Counted from the first letter of the stretch, positions 19,593 to 30,599 are shown. The stretch is 64,000 nt of DNA from Prorocentrum cordatum (GCA_963575745.1 CAUYUJ010020269.1:96503-160502), one strand, 5' to 3'. Program-made: numbers and translations. Notes: generated from the letters alone by a model not told the origin.

Positions 19593-20114
19593 CAGGGGTC
19601 GGGTTCGCATGTGGCCCCCTACTCACAGGACGCCGGCGCCTTCGCGCGCGCGCGCGAAGATGCGGCCGTGCCGCGCGCTGGTCCAGACGAGACTGCGATG
19701 TCGCCGCAGACAGAGGGCACGAAAGCCACCCCGATAGCAGCCACCCCGACGCGCGGAGCCGTGTAGTAAACGCACCCAGGGAAGGAATCAAGCAGGGCAA
19801 GGCTGTTTAGTAAACGCCCCCAGGGCCGTTTAACGCCAATTGTCTGGTCCGGGAGTTTGTTCCTCCCTTGAGTAGAACCGCGTTGCCAACTGTGTCGCCC
19901 CTGCCCTTTAATCCCTTCCCCGCGGGGGGGGAAGGCGGGGGGGGTGGTGGTCCTGGGGGAAAAGGTCCCGGAAGGGTCCTGGAGGGTGGTCCTGGGGGGT
20001 GGCCCCAGATGAGAATACCACCCTCCTGGCCCGCCCTCTCCCTCCCATCTCCGTCGAGGGCCGAGGCCTCCAGGGCGACGTTGCCAACTGCGTCGGGGGC
20101 CGCCCATCCTGGAC

Positions 20115-20300
20115 GATCTATATATATATGTATATATTATATATGTGTTATACACAACATCTACAGCTGTACGTATATACACACATACGTCCACATATAT
20201 ATGTATAGATATGTGATATAGAACATGCACATCTATATGCACATATGTATATATAACAGATACATCTACATGCATATACACACATATGTATGTGGCCAAC
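20115..20300. repeat. TA/ACATAT-rich microsatellite
   Basis: An AT-rich low-complexity island in GC-rich surroundings, made of TATATATG, ACATATGT and CATACGTC-like words. No coding evidence. Confidence 0.85.
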
Positions 20301-20750
20301 CAGCTCCCACAAATACTACGCCTTATCCCACAAGAGCCAGGAGGACCGGACAGCTACACCCACCTTCTCGGGCTCGCAGGGGGCCGGGCGCGCGCGGAGG
20401 TCTAAGGGTGTGTGTCCAACTGGTTGACCGGTCCGAACATACTAGTTGGTATGGACTGAAGCTGGCGACAAACACCAAAGCAGCTTGTTGAAGAAGCCAC
20501 GCGCGCGACCAGGATGAGCAGCGAGCGTCGGCTGCCGCTGCATCAGCACGCGCGTAAGAAGCGAACTCCACCAGATCTCAATAGGCGTCATTGGCCGAAC
20601 TCTTGGGCGGGATCGATCGTTCTGATCAGAAGAAAAGCCCGAAATTGGCGTTCTGGACAGAAGTTAGCGACGCCGCTACTGAGAGCATCTGGGTCGGACT
20701 CGGAAGCCGCGTCGTTGAATAGTAAGCGCGAGACGCTCGTCTGCGCCACT

Positions 20751-21329
20751 TCATCCTGTTCGAAGCGCCTGAATCATGGCACGCTCCACAAACAGAGCCA
20801 TCACTTCAGTGGGGCACCATGAAATGGGTGGAACACCAGCGCCGCCAGTCAACTTCCAGAGCGCGGCGCACGCGGGCAACGTCGAGACCCTGAGAGCATG
20901 ACAGCCAAACGTTGCCTTAAAATGCTCGGCGCATCTCTCGGAACATCCAGGCTTATCACGAACACGCAAAATGTTTGTCTTGCCAGCATACCTCTCGCTG
21001 CGCACGAACACAAGGTCAGCTGCTGAGCCAGTGCCACGAACATCTGCAACACGAGCCTCCTGGATCGATATCCACTCTGACGGCCCGTGCGCGCTGTTGT
21101 ACGTCATCTCGTCCGGTAGCGGCACGAACCCTCTCCGAACCCACCTTGGCGCTGGTGCAGCCTTCCCTGCTGCCCGTAGCTGCGCAATGGCAAGCGCATG
21201 CGCCAGGGGCGTCTGCACAAGATGGGCAGCTGCACCATGACGACCAGTGCCAAGATGCTCCAGAGTGGATATGGCTTCACAAGCGGCTGGCCCTGAATTG
21301 AGACGGCGAGGTTTGGTGGGGCGAGTCAC
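20751..21329 (-). CDS. hypothetical protein fragment
   Basis: A 192-codon frame with ordinary amino-acid composition on the prevailing gene strand. It contains VRSERYAGKTNILRV and WCPTEVMALFVERA. I do not recognise the family. Upstream sequence does not give a clear start or splice site, so this may be one exon or a truncated copy of a multi-copy gene. Neither arm of a transposon was found around it. Confidence 0.45.
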   Translation of the reverse strand: MTRPTKPRRLNSGPAACEAISTLEHLGTGRHGAAAHLVQTPLAHALAIAQLRAAGKAAPAPRWVRRGFVPLPDEMTYNSAHGPSEWISIQEARVADVRGTGSAADLVFVRSERYAGKTNILRVRDKPGCSERCAEHFKATFGCHALRVSTLPACAALWKLTGGAGVPPISWCPTEVMALFVERAMIQALRTG

Positions 21330-21724
21330 CTCCTCAGCCCACGCAAATAACGACGTGGGTCGCGGTCAACGCACAGATGTCGGCATCGCCGAAAACAACG
21401 CTGACGAAGAGGACCGGCAGGACACAATTGAACTTGAATCTGAGGTATAAGGAAGGTCTGGCTCCACACCAATCACACTAGACCCGACAACATCGCCGCG
21501 GCAACAATCCGATCACGCACACCACAACGGTAAAGCCACACTCGCAGCACACCGAGGGAAGAGGACGCAGAACGTCCAGACTGGACAAGGTGATAACACC
21601 GATGATCTCTGCACCGAGAGTTGGGTGTGAGCCAGCTGACGGCCGCTGTGAATCGGTGTACTCGTCAATATGACGGTACTGTACTCAGTGTGGGCAGAGA
21701 GAGCGTTGTTCTGTTTCGCGAACG

Positions 21725-22275
21725 ATGGTGAAGATGATGGTACTTATGATTATGACGATCATGATGATGGTGATGATAATGGTGATGGTCATTAGGTTGA
21801 CGATGATAATGTAGATCATGATGACGGTGGTGATGCTGCTGATGACGATGTTGGTGGTGGAGATGGTGATGACGATAATGATATAGATCATGATGAATGT
21901 GATGCTGATTATGATGATGATGCAGATGATGCAGATGATGATGATGCTGATGATGATGATGATGATGATGTTGATGCTGCTGATGATGATGACGATGATC
22001 ATGATAATGATGATGAATATGATGATAATGATGACGATGATGATGATGAATATGATGGTGATGGTGATGATGATTATGAGCTGATGATGAGGTTGATAAT
22101 GATAGCATGGTTGACCATGGTGATGGTAATGATGATGATAACGATTATGTGGGTGGTGATGATGATGGTGGTGGTGATTATGACGGGTGATGACGGGTGC
22201 TGGTGATGATTATGATGATTACGATGACGACGAAAGTAAGGATATCGGTGATGATGAGGATGATGACGATGATGA
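21725..22275 (+). repeat. (GAT)n-rich low-complexity tract
   Basis: About 550 bp of GATGAT with interruptions (GGTGAT, GCTGAT). In other frames it reads as poly-Met/Ile or poly-His. A similar tract occurs at 62785-63520. Confidence 0.95.
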
Positions 22276-22286
22276 TGCCAGATGTC

Positions 22287-23002
22287 TTGGAAACATGAAG
22301 ATGCAGGAGTGGCAACTATTGTTATTCAGTGGATGTCGTCACACAAAAGCAGGGCGTGGCTCAGAAATCACAATTTCTCTGGCTCCTGGTACCCTGGGAA
22401 CAGCCTGTTCCCAGGGGAACAGGCAGGCTGATAAGTACAGGACGTTCAGGGCTCTTGAGCATCCTGTAGTGCCCGAGCTAGACGAACGAGTTCAGGCAGC
22501 TAGAAATTTCGGTTGGCAATTCACAGGGCTCCTTGCGAGCTCTTTCAAGTGCCTCATTGAAGTAGGTTTCCCTGCTGTAGATAGGATCCCCATTGCCAAG
22601 AAAGTCTCTAGGGAGCCCATGACGGCAAGACAGGAGCCCATGATGGTGCTCCTCCTCACCACAGATGATCGAGGCCATCTGCTTCACAAGGTTGAAGGCA
22701 AATGGGGTTGCCGAGTGTGCGGTGTCGATGCCGCTCGGCGCAGAGCGGTCATCCACAGAGGGTGTCCAGGCAAGCCACGAGTGCTGGCCGATACTCACGC
22801 TTCTTACCGAATGTGGGCGATCGGAGATGATTTGTATTTCTGCAGGCAATGCGGGTGCCTCGCGAGGCGACAGGTCAAGGACTCGGCCTCGCGCTGCCCT
22901 CGGTCTGCTGGGCCAGGGAAGGCGGGCGCGTTGAAGTACATGCGCGAGGGTATGGATCCCACATCCGAGGTGTTCGTCGGGGCCCCCTTCCCTGTCCACT
23001 AG
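22287..23002 (+). CDS. mobile-element-associated zinc-ribbon protein fragment
   Basis: This is the only convincing plus-strand coding stretch. The frame opens within the upstream GAT tract (22187), but real-looking protein starts near 22287. Its last ~110 residues hold a double CxxC pattern: WGCRVCG, then RGCPGKPR, then FCRQCG, then CPRSAGPG, ending near EGMDP. This resembles the C-terminal cysteine module I associate with dinoflagellate retroelement and multi-copy proteins; that is recollection, not a search. No catalytic domain lies upstream, so it is probably a 3' remnant. Confidence 0.45.
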
Positions 23003-23119
23003 AGTTTCCCCGTCGGGCCGATCTTTCGTTTAGGGATCGCGCTGTGCCGCGGAGCGGTGCAGGGTATCCCTCTAACCTTCGTTGCTGGAAGGCTCAGCCT
23101 TGTACCCCCGAAGTGTCCC

Positions 23120-23510
23120 AAATCCCCCCTCCTCCCGTCCGCCCTCCTCCCGCCGCTCTCCTGCCCTCCTCCGCCCTCCCTCCCTCCCCCTCCTCCTCCC
23201 CCATCGCCCCTCCGTCCCTCCCCCCTCCCCCCTCCCTCATCCCCTCCTCCTCCCCCTCCTCCTCCCCGCTTCTTCGCTCCATCCTCCTCCTCCCTCCTAC
23301 TCCTCCTCCCTCCCTCCTCCTCCTCCTCTCCTCCTCTCCTCCTCCTCCCTCATCCTCCTCCTCCTCCTCCTCCTCCCTCCTCCCTCCCTCACCTCCCTCC
23401 CTCCTCCCTCCCTCCCTCCTCCGCCCCCCCTCCCCCTCCTCCTCCTCCCGCCCCCTCCTCCTCCCCCTCCTCCTCCCCCTGTCGCCCCCCCGTCCGCCAT
23501 CCCTCCGCTC
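23120..23510 (+). repeat. (CCT)n/CCCTCC low-complexity tract
   Basis: Almost pure pyrimidine on the plus strand. Pro/Ser/Leu-rich frames here are compositional. Confidence 0.95.
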
Positions 23511-23916
23511 CCCGCCTTGAGCCCCCGGGGGGCCGCCTGCGAAACCCCTCCGCCGAGCTCGTCAGCCAGGACGACATCTGCACGGCCGCCCGCCCGTGCG
23601 GAGCGCCGGGCCGCGACGCTGCGCGGCGGGGGTCCGTGGTCGGAGGAGGCCCGGGCGAGCCTTCGCCCCGCTGTTGGGCCGCGGAGGCGCTTCCCGCCGC
23701 CGCGGCCGGATCCGCCCCGAAGAACCGGAGGACGAGGCGAATGGCACAAACATCACAGCTCCAGGGGGCAAACGAACCTACCTCGCTTTTGACCACCCTC
23801 GCTTCCAAGAGCTGCCAAGCGATGCCGAACTACGGCACGCATTGGTCAGGCCACTCGACGGGGAGGCGCGTGGTATGACTTGGTTTTGCCTGGAAGCGAA
23901 AGCGGGGTAGGTGAAG

Positions 23917-24038
23917 CTCGGAGGTCCGCGCAGGTTTCTTGGATCGGCGTTGGAGTCCCCTGGCGGCGCCCATGGCGCGCCCCGCGCGCCAGGGAGGGGG
24001 TACATTGCCGATCCAAGAGATCTGCGCGGACCTCCGAG
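23917..24038. mobile_element. fold-back element, family A copy 1
   Basis: A ~32-bp left arm (23917-23948) containing GGTCCGCGCAGGTTTCTTGG is matched inversely at 24007-24038. The spacer carries GGCGCGC-rich sequence and CCCTGGCG/CGCCAGGG. The arm sequence is shared with the element at 61597-61759. Confidence 0.75.
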
Positions 24039-24154
24039 TTGATGTGCGTACGCAGTTGTTTGTTCCCCGAAGAACGGGACATGGGTGGACCCTGGGAGGG
24101 GTCCCAAAGGACCAGTCCGGGGACGCACTGAATCAAAAACCTGGGTCGATTGGG

Positions 24155-24245
24155 TTTTGCAGGATCCTGCAAGGATGATCCTGCAGGATCCTGCGCGCCT
24201 GCCCAGCTCCATGCAACCCTGGCTCTGCAGGATCCTACAGGATCT
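24155..24245. repeat. cluster of GGATCC palindromes
   Basis: TGCAGGATCCTGCA-type palindromes recur three times in 90 bp (near 24158, 24182 and 24226), with partial copies between. No gene. Confidence 0.7.
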
Positions 24246-24389
24246 GGTGCTCTGGCTGACCCCCGCTTGGGGAAATCGAAAGGTACCGATACCAGTGCTC
24301 GACTGCCAGTGTCTCGACTGGCCCTCCTCCGATATGTGCCCAAGGACACCGCCCTGCTCCCTCGGGCCAAGATGGCTGGGCGGGGGGTT

Positions 24390-25030
24390 CCCTCCTCCTC
24401 CGCCTACTCCTCCTCCTTCTCCTCCTCCTCCTCCTCCTCCTCTTCCTCCTCCTCCCGCTCCTTTTGGCTCCTCCCCCTCCTCCTCCTCCTCCTCCTCCTC
24501 CTCCTCCTCCTCCCTCCCCCTCTCCCCTCCTTTTGGCTTCCTCTACCTCCTCTTTGCTCCTCCCCCTCCTCCTCACTCCTCCTCCTCCCCTCCCCCTCCC
24601 CCTCCCCCTCCCCCTCCTCCTCCTCCTCCTCCTCCTCCTCCTCCTCCTCCTCCTCCTCCTCCTCCTCCTCCCCGTCCTTTTGGCTCCTATTCTGCTGCGG
24701 TCCCCCACCCGCCGCACCCCTTCCTCGCGCCGACGCCCAGTGCGCGCGCGGACCGCCGAGAGCACGGGGGGGCGGCGATGGGAGCGGCCTGCACCTCGAC
24801 AGGCTGCAGAGGCCACCGCCCGCGCCCTCCCCGACTCGCAGCCACTCGTCCCCTGCAATACAAGGAGGAGGAAGTAAAGGAAGAGGAGGAGGGGAGGGGG
24901 GGAGGAGGAGGAGGAGGAGGAAAAAAATCGAGGAGGAGGAGGAGGTGGAGGAAGAGGGGAGGTGGATGGGGGAGGAGGAGGAGGAGGAGGAGGAGGAGGA
25001 GGGGGAGGAGGAGGAGGAGGAGCAGGAGCA
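24390..25030. repeat. (TCC)n and (GGA)n tracts in inverse array
   Basis: The plus strand is (TCC)n at 24390-24680 and (GGA)n at 24863-25030, separated by about 180 bp of GC-rich sequence. The two tracts can pair as inverted repeats. Frames are compositional. Confidence 0.9.
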
Positions 25031-25750
25031 TGTAAGCTAGGAGTCAAGGACAAAAAACAAAAACAAAGATAAAAAAACAAAAGTAAAAAAGCCAAGAAAC
25101 CCAAAAAAGAATAAAAGACACACATGAAACAAAAAAAAATGCAGGAGGAAAACAAAAGAATAACCAAGTAGGAAAAAAAGAAAAAATCAAAAGGAAAAAG
25201 AGGAGGATTGGATTGGGATTGGGCCCGTGGGAGTTCAACTGCAACCGTTAGACGCCTGCCTACACCGCCTATCTTCACAGTTAAGGGGAACTCTGAGGGG
25301 TGAATCGTGCTTCGCCAAACCGTCAGATGCGGCCCGTGGCTCACGACGGACGCCGCACCGCCCCTACGAGCACCCCCTAGACGGCACGCAGCCTACGGAG
25401 GGCCCGCTCTTGGGGACCAGTGAGAGTGCTACCGAAAACCCTTCTTACCCTTGCCCCTGCCCTTGGCCCTTGAAGGCCTCCCCTCTCTTTGGATGGTCGG
25501 GGTATTGGACACTCCAGAACCATAAGCTGAGGGCAAAGGGGGGGGGTCGCGGGTTCAAAACTTCAGAAGACACTAAACCCTACGAATTAGGTCGGCCAGC
25601 CTTTCACTCGCCCGCAGCGGATGTTGGTGACTGACACCCCGGGAATCCGACACGGGTCCGCTGTTCACGGGCAACCTACTTGACTGTAAAAAGCTGCTGC
25701 CGCTACTGCTGCTACCTCTACCTCCTTTTACTATGCCTGGGCTGCGCCCG
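25031..25750. other. A-rich run then unassigned sequence
   Basis: 25050-25200 is A-rich on the plus strand (AAAAACAAAA words). From 25210 to 25750 I see no gene or repeat; short frames lack support. Confidence 0.4.
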
Positions 25751-25751
25751 T

Positions 25752-26711
25752 CTACTTGAACTCCGCCAACAACTTCGAAGCGCCCCGCTCCAGAGGGCCC
25801 CTCGGCGCGGGCCCGATGCGCTCCTCCGCCTTCAGCGTCTCGAGCAGGGCCGCCATGATCTGCATCAGCTGCCCATGCTTTGGGTGCTGCGTGTCGAAGG
25901 CAATGATCAACCTGCCCCTCGGGTTGCTCTCCGTCTTGTTCTTGTTGCGCTTCCATTGCCAATGCAGCACCAGCTCTCCCACTTGCACCGCCGACGCCTT
26001 GCATAGGTACTCCATGTAGAACTCTCGAGCAATGGCCATCCACGGCTCTTGCTTCACTCCTTCTTTGTTGTGCTGCGAGGCCGCCCAGCGCATGGTCGTC
26101 ACGAAGATGGTCACGAAGGGCGGTCCCCTGCTCTGGAAGTCGACGGCTTCCCCTTTCTTTGCCTTGGCCTTGGGCTCCTGCGACTGGTCGTTGTAGTCCG
26201 CCCCCGCACTCCCGTTCGTCGCCGCGAAGTCCGTGTCCGCGCAGATGTCGCACGTGCGGTGCACCGTCCTCGACACCCCTGCCAGAGCGCGGCTGTCCGT
26301 GAGCACGAGCTTGCCGATGATGAGCACCAGCTTGACCAGCGCGTCTTGCCCGCGCGCCGCCTTCTTCGCCTCCTCCCTGACGTTGCTGCCGCCTGCGTCG
26401 CCACCGCGGCCCTTTTTGCTCGCAGGGCCTGGCGACGGGTCCCTCAGCCACGCGGGACGCCCCAGCACATCCTCGATCGCCACCACCTCCGACATGGGCA
26501 GCGGCTGTCCCACGAGAACATGATACTCCGAGATCTGCCTCTGGGGCAGGTGATATGGACGGGTCCACCTCACACGGGAGATGGCTTGTGACCAAATGGC
26601 TGCATAAGTTGTCCAAATCGCTGGCGTGATATTCGCATACTCTGCAAACCAGCGACGGTGGAGGCCTAACTCCCGAGAGCGCTGCCGAACCCCTTGACGG
26701 ACACGTACCAC
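25752..26711 (-). CDS. LINE C-terminal conserved domain, open
   Basis: A 319-codon frame closes the element. The first ~60 residues shadow the last zinc finger in another frame. The body has a helical block ALVKLVLIIGKLVLTDSRAL, the string RTCDICADTDF (possible Cys pair), and a C-terminal block with PPFVTIFVTTMRWA and HPKHGQLMQIMAALLETL. I know this block only as a recurrent tail of dinoflagellate LINE-like proteins and cannot name its function. That it is still open while RT is broken is worth noting. Confidence 0.5.
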   Translation of the reverse strand: MVRVRQGVRQRSRELGLHRRWFAEYANITPAIWTTYAAIWSQAISRVRWTRPYHLPQRQISEYHVLVGQPLPMSEVVAIEDVLGRPAWLRDPSPGPASKKGRGGDAGGSNVREEAKKAARGQDALVKLVLIIGKLVLTDSRALAGVSRTVHRTCDICADTDFAATNGSAGADYNDQSQEPKAKAKKGEAVDFQSRGPPFVTIFVTTMRWAASQHNKEGVKQEPWMAIAREFYMEYLCKASAVQVGELVLHWQWKRNKNKTESNPRGRLIIAFDTQHPKHGQLMQIMAALLETLKAEERIGPAPRGPLERGASKLLAEFK

Positions 26712-26905
26712 TCATCAGGGCCCTCTGGAGGCGCTTGTAAGCGTTATCCTGGCTAGCGAATACACGTCTACACGCTATGCACGTGTTTTGTAGGGGTCAG
26801 CGTAGCAGCTCAGTTGCGTACTTGATGTATTTGACGCATATGGTTTATGAGGTCCCTCTTGGTCTGGAACCCGTGCCCACATACCGTGCCCGCCTCCAGA
26901 ACCCA
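26590..26905 (-). pseudogene. LINE C2H2-like zinc fingers (broken)
   Basis: Three finger-like strings occur in different frames: C-E-W ... FQTKRDLINHMRQIH, C-IAC-RRVFASQDNAYKRLQ, and LVCRVCEYHASDLDNLCSHL...SH. Such fingers commonly follow RT in APE-type LINEs. Frame changes and stops separate them. Confidence 0.55.
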
Positions 26906-26906
26906 T

Positions 26907-27840
26907 TCACACTTCCAAGGGGGCCCCAGAGGTATGCCTAGGGTGTCCTGCGTTTTTTTTTTTTCCCGTGTAGAGGTCTGAAGGAGGGATCACCTTTGCC
27001 AGCTCGCGTGCGCGAATCTCCGTAAAGTCCACGCGAGTCCAGAACTCACGATACTCATCGTTCACTATATCGCCTGGGCAGCGAGCAAAATGGGCGCAAA
27101 TGTCGCCCTCGTCAAGTGCATATGCTGCACGCCGAAAGTCAGCCTGCAGTCGAAGGAGCCACGGAGATGCCACTCTAAGGATAACTGCGCTGTCATGCAA
27201 CGGTTGCCCCCCGCCACATCCAGGCCCAAGGTCCCGAACAACGAGCAAAGCTCCTGGCTGCGGTTCTTCGGGGATAGGGCCCAAGTACGGTACCGCCCCA
27301 GGCGCCTAACCAGCAACTCCGTTTCAGAACTAGCGAGGCGCCAATGCTGCATCACTTTCTTATTCGACCACGACCGAATCTTCCCGTCCACCTTCGTCGT
27401 CGCCTTCCCTTGCAATGCCCTCCTCCCATAGCGAGCCAGAAGCGAGTCGAGTTCACGATAATGGCGATTGGTGAGCAGCATTGGTTCTAAACCAGTGAGC
27501 GCCGCATGCTGCGCGCAACTCAGAAACATGGTCCGCTTCCAGCGGAACGGCAGCTCCAGGGGCCATATCTGGCCCAAGGCATAGTACGACTCAGCAGTAG
27601 CTTGCATTCTGCGACCGATCTCCACTGAAGAAGATAGCAGCAAATTAATGTTGGGGCCCAGGTACCTGACATGCTCCTGAAGATCTCCTGCAATTTGTTC
27701 TCGACCCTGACCCCTCGCCCACTGTTGACACTGTAAGGCCCCAGGTCCCTGAAAGCAAAGCTGAACCTCCTGCTTCCCGATGTTTTGTGCATACCCAATA
27801 GCATCCAGCCCCTCCGAAAGGGCCGCGTCAGCTTGCTTCG
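26907..27840 (-). pseudogene. LINE post-RT (thumb-like) region (broken)
   Basis: YLGPNINLLLSSSVEIGRRM followed by the region around LGQIWPLELP has the layout of the thumb/connection segment of non-LTR elements (YLG...EI..R...A...L...W). The region then runs through paired Leu/Arg-rich helices. It is in the 27065-28150 frame and shifts near 27150-27200 into the frame that ends at 26907. An A11 run on the coding strand sits at 26948-26958. Confidence 0.6.
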
Positions 27841-28629
27841 GGACCCGGAAAAAAACACAAACTGCCCACGGTACCGTGAGGTTGGGCCACGTGAGCTCGA
27901 AAGATATTGTCGGCGTAAAGGCAGCCACCGACGCCCGCGCGTAAATCTCTCCAACTAGCAACCAAGCCAGCAGCAGGCTTGTCAATATCTCTAAGACGAT
28001 GAAGCCACTGCAGGATGGGCCGAGCAAAGGTTCCACGAAAGAGCCCCACGACAAAAGGGTCTCCCATCGTTCCTCCTTCCCCCGTCTTGGTGTACATCCC
28101 CCTCCATGGTCCCTGGACAGATCACGCTGCATCGGAAGCGTTGAACACACAACAAAACATTCTGAGGTTCTGCATGGAGCTCTACCGTCTTGCCCAGTTC
28201 TCCCCAGTCCCCGCTGGCGAAAGCGTTGGACCTGTCCTTAAATGTAAACGCGAACGAACGTCCAGCGAGCCGAAGGCGCCAGCAGAGGAGCTGTGCGACT
28301 AAAATAGCTCCTTCACGACGCCTGCCTTTACAAAAACCGTGCTCCGTGACCATGGGAGGAACCCGAAGAAGGCCTGAGTAGAAAGCTTTCCCAACAGTCG
28401 GAAGTACATGGGCCGCCCTGCGGCCCACTGGTCCTGGCTTGGCGTTTTTGTTCCGAAGTTGTGCTCCAGAACTGATGTGCCACCGAAGCGGGGTTCGATC
28501 CGTAGCCCGAACTATCCGTAGGCCTCCCTCCAGAATCTTCCCAAACAGCTTCATCTCAGGGACTACCTGCTCGAAACCTGCCCCGTGCCCCTTGGTGTCC
28601 ATGTTAGCCTCTGGGTCCATACACATCAA
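27828..28629 (-). pseudogene. LINE reverse transcriptase, fingers and palm (broken)
   Basis: Two frames cover the palm. FTFKDRSNAFAS (28260-28215 area) matches RT motif A F-x-D-x-x-x-A-F. MGDPFVVGLF, a few residues into the second frame (28097), matches the Q-G-D/G-D-P motif B zone. LYADN at 27920-27906 is motif C, where YADD is expected, so the second catalytic Asp is Asn. A frameshift lies between motifs A and B. With the missing Asp, the copy is very likely dead. Confidence 0.7.
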
Positions 28630-29710
28630 TCATATCTCAGCTGGCGGGGTCCCTGCTGGCACCATGCGTCTCTTACTGGCACTCCTGAAGTACTTCTTGA
28701 TTCTCCACTGGTCCTTCTGAGCGAGCTCGCAATCCTCGGGCGTGATGTGGGGGGTGGGGCCAGGTGGGTATTCGTTCAGCCAGTCCTCAAAGACGACCTT
28801 ACGAGCCAGCATGCCCCCGTCCCTGCCATTCTTGCCCCAGTGGTCGAGCAGCTCCTGTTCTGCAAAGTAGCCCCCCCGCAGGAGCCGCCCGCCCCTTCTC
28901 TTCGGTCCGAAGCGGCATCGCGCCGCCTGCCTCGAAAGCCTCATAGCCTCTGCAAGACGACGGGCCTGCCACGCCTCGTCAATCTCGCCCAGTAGAGCGG
29001 TACGACGTTGCTCATCGAATTGCTGCCGTTCTCGACGTAGGCGCTGACTGAGCCTCTTCAGCTGTTCCTCGCACTCGTTCAGCTCCGTGGAATCCTCCTT
29101 CATGTCCTGTCTAGACCGTCGTAGTCGAGCACGTTCTTTCAGAAGCTCGGTTCGTTCTGCCGCTGCTCGCCTGTATTCTGGGTCGTTAGATACAACATGG
29201 CCAAACATCTGTTGCCCGATCGTTACCAGCACGTCCTCCAGGTGAAGAAAGATTTCGTCTGGTCTCCCGTCGGTCAGCATGGCCCTCCAAGTATCTTCCG
29301 TCTCACGCAGGCGTGCTTCCACCTTCTCAAGAAACTCGACTCGACGATGCCCTCGTCGTAGACACTGCATAAGGTCGTCCTGATTCCACTTCATGCGCTC
29401 TGGTGCTGGTGTCAGCGTCTCCGCCGTGCAGATTGCCTGCATGCCGTGTAGCTCCATGTAGACTGGGATGTGGTCCTTCGGCGGGGCCCCCTTGAAAGCC
29501 TGCAGCTCCGCTCCCAAACTGAATAAGGGGGAGAACTTCTGTGCCATATCGATCATGCCATCTGGTATGAAAAGGTAGTCGATGTAACTGCTGTGTCCAG
29601 ACGCGTTGTAATACGTGTGCTCTAACGTCTGGCTACGAGAACTCATCATGTACATGTGGTGGCGCCCATTCGCCATCCTCATCATTTCACCCGCGCCCCA
29701 CGTCGTTGCT
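28630..29710 (-). pseudogene. LINE endonuclease C-terminus and coiled linker
   Basis: This open frame continues the endonuclease: THTYYN-like LEHTYYNASG and SSYIDYLFIP correspond to the terminal S-x-x-D-Y strand, and KDHIPVYMEL is where the catalytic SDH usually lies (here KDH). A helical, charged linker with heptad-like Glu/Arg/Leu follows (about 28960-29300), then the connection to RT. The frame extends upstream to 30021, but that part is a shadow of the endonuclease frame. Confidence 0.6.
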
Positions 29711-30329
29711 CTCGAGCTCGGCCTGGTCCCATCGACTGCGACTCCACGTGTTGCCACTGGCCCGCGATCCTGCTGATGCCCAAACCGTCGTTCAGGTCTG
29801 CATACACCAACGGTGTACATATGCATGGTAGTTGTTGTAATACTCCCTCGTACCACTGCGTCAACATGCGGACCGTCTCTTTGTAGTGAGGGACCAAGCG
29901 AGCATGCCTGGGCTGCGGCGGGAAGTACAACACGATTGCTGCCATATCCAAAGGGCCACGGCGAACCCTCGCCGCCAGGGCGCGGCCCTCTGCACCTGAG
30001 GGACTCGGCCATGTCCTGCATACGTGCTGCTCCTTGAATTTTTGGCCCAGGACTATAGCACAGCCTGTACTCTTGTTCGTGAACTCGCCCACGCCCGCCT
30101 CGGCCTCCAGCACGATCCTCTTCCCAATCCTTCGAGTGAGAACTTCCTCATTCTTCCTATGCGTAGCCTGCGTGCCAGCTAACATCACCACGTCCATACT
30201 GTTGCAAGACATGGCGACCTCTTGGAGGCGAACGCCCGTGCAAAACATCGGGTTGTACCCCAGCGCCCGCAGGATCCACTGGCCCACGGGCCGCGCCATC
30301 GCGATGCGCGTGGCGCCACGGCGGGCCAT
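29682..30329 (-). pseudogene. LINE endonuclease domain, N-terminal part
   Basis: The start at 30329 (MARRGATRIAMARPVG) is the first sensible Met after a low-complexity leader. DVVMLAGTQATH corresponds to the metal-binding Asn/Glu strand region of EEP endonucleases, although the usual Glu is Gln here. Later YFPP...Y...ML..W and VYADLND fit the family's Y-x-P-P and GD-x-N strands, with Gly replaced by Ala. The frame is lost near 29690-29710, where the adjacent frame takes over with the rest of the domain. The altered metal-binding residues suggest it is inactive. Confidence 0.6.
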
Positions 30330-30599
30330 CCGCCCGCCTGCGCCGCGGCCGCCCCTCGCGCGCTGTGCGCCAGAGCGGCGGCTAGGAGGAGGAGGAGGAT
30401 GATGAGGAGGAGTGAGGATTATGGTGGGGGGGGGGGGGGGGGTGGGGGAGGTGTTAGGGTGACGGGAGTTGAGGAGGAGGAGGAGGAGGCAGAATCGAGA
30501 CCAAGTCGCTTCGCACACATCGGAAATCTCTGACTTGCCATGTCTCGGACGTCGTCCCCCGTGCGTCTTGTCGGTATCGTGCGTGCTCTTGTTTTGTTT

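Larger units (their letters stand above)
19080..19625. mobile_element. fold-back region with nested inverted repeats
   Basis: GGGGGCCACGTGCGAGCCCG near 19083 is matched inversely by CGGGTTCGCATGTGGCCCCC near 19599, so about 500 bp are flanked by inverted arms. Inside are the element at 19143-19345 and the hairpin at 19499-19592. No protein-coding capacity is seen. It fits a non-autonomous fold-back element or nested insertions. Confidence 0.5.
25752..30329 (-). mobile_element. decayed LINE retrotransposon (endonuclease, RT, zinc fingers)
   Basis: In order along the minus strand: an exonuclease/endonuclease/phosphatase-type N-terminus, a coiled linker, reverse-transcriptase motifs, a thumb-like region, C2H2-like fingers and a conserved-looking C-terminal domain. 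At least four frame changes separate the pieces, so no intact protein is encoded. No poly-A tail or target-site duplication was found. The order matches non-LTR elements of the APE/RT class; clade not assigned. Confidence 0.8.

Noticed and set aside
21665-22108. Poly-His and poly-Ile/Met ORFs
   Set aside because: Direct translation of the (GAT)n tract.
24235-25344. 369-codon Pro/Arg-rich ORF
   Set aside because: Runs through (TCC)n/(GGA)n repeats and an A-rich run; no protein character.
25260-25420. Possible rRNA fragment
   Set aside because: Some strings looked rRNA-like at first, but I could not match them to any conserved rRNA helix.
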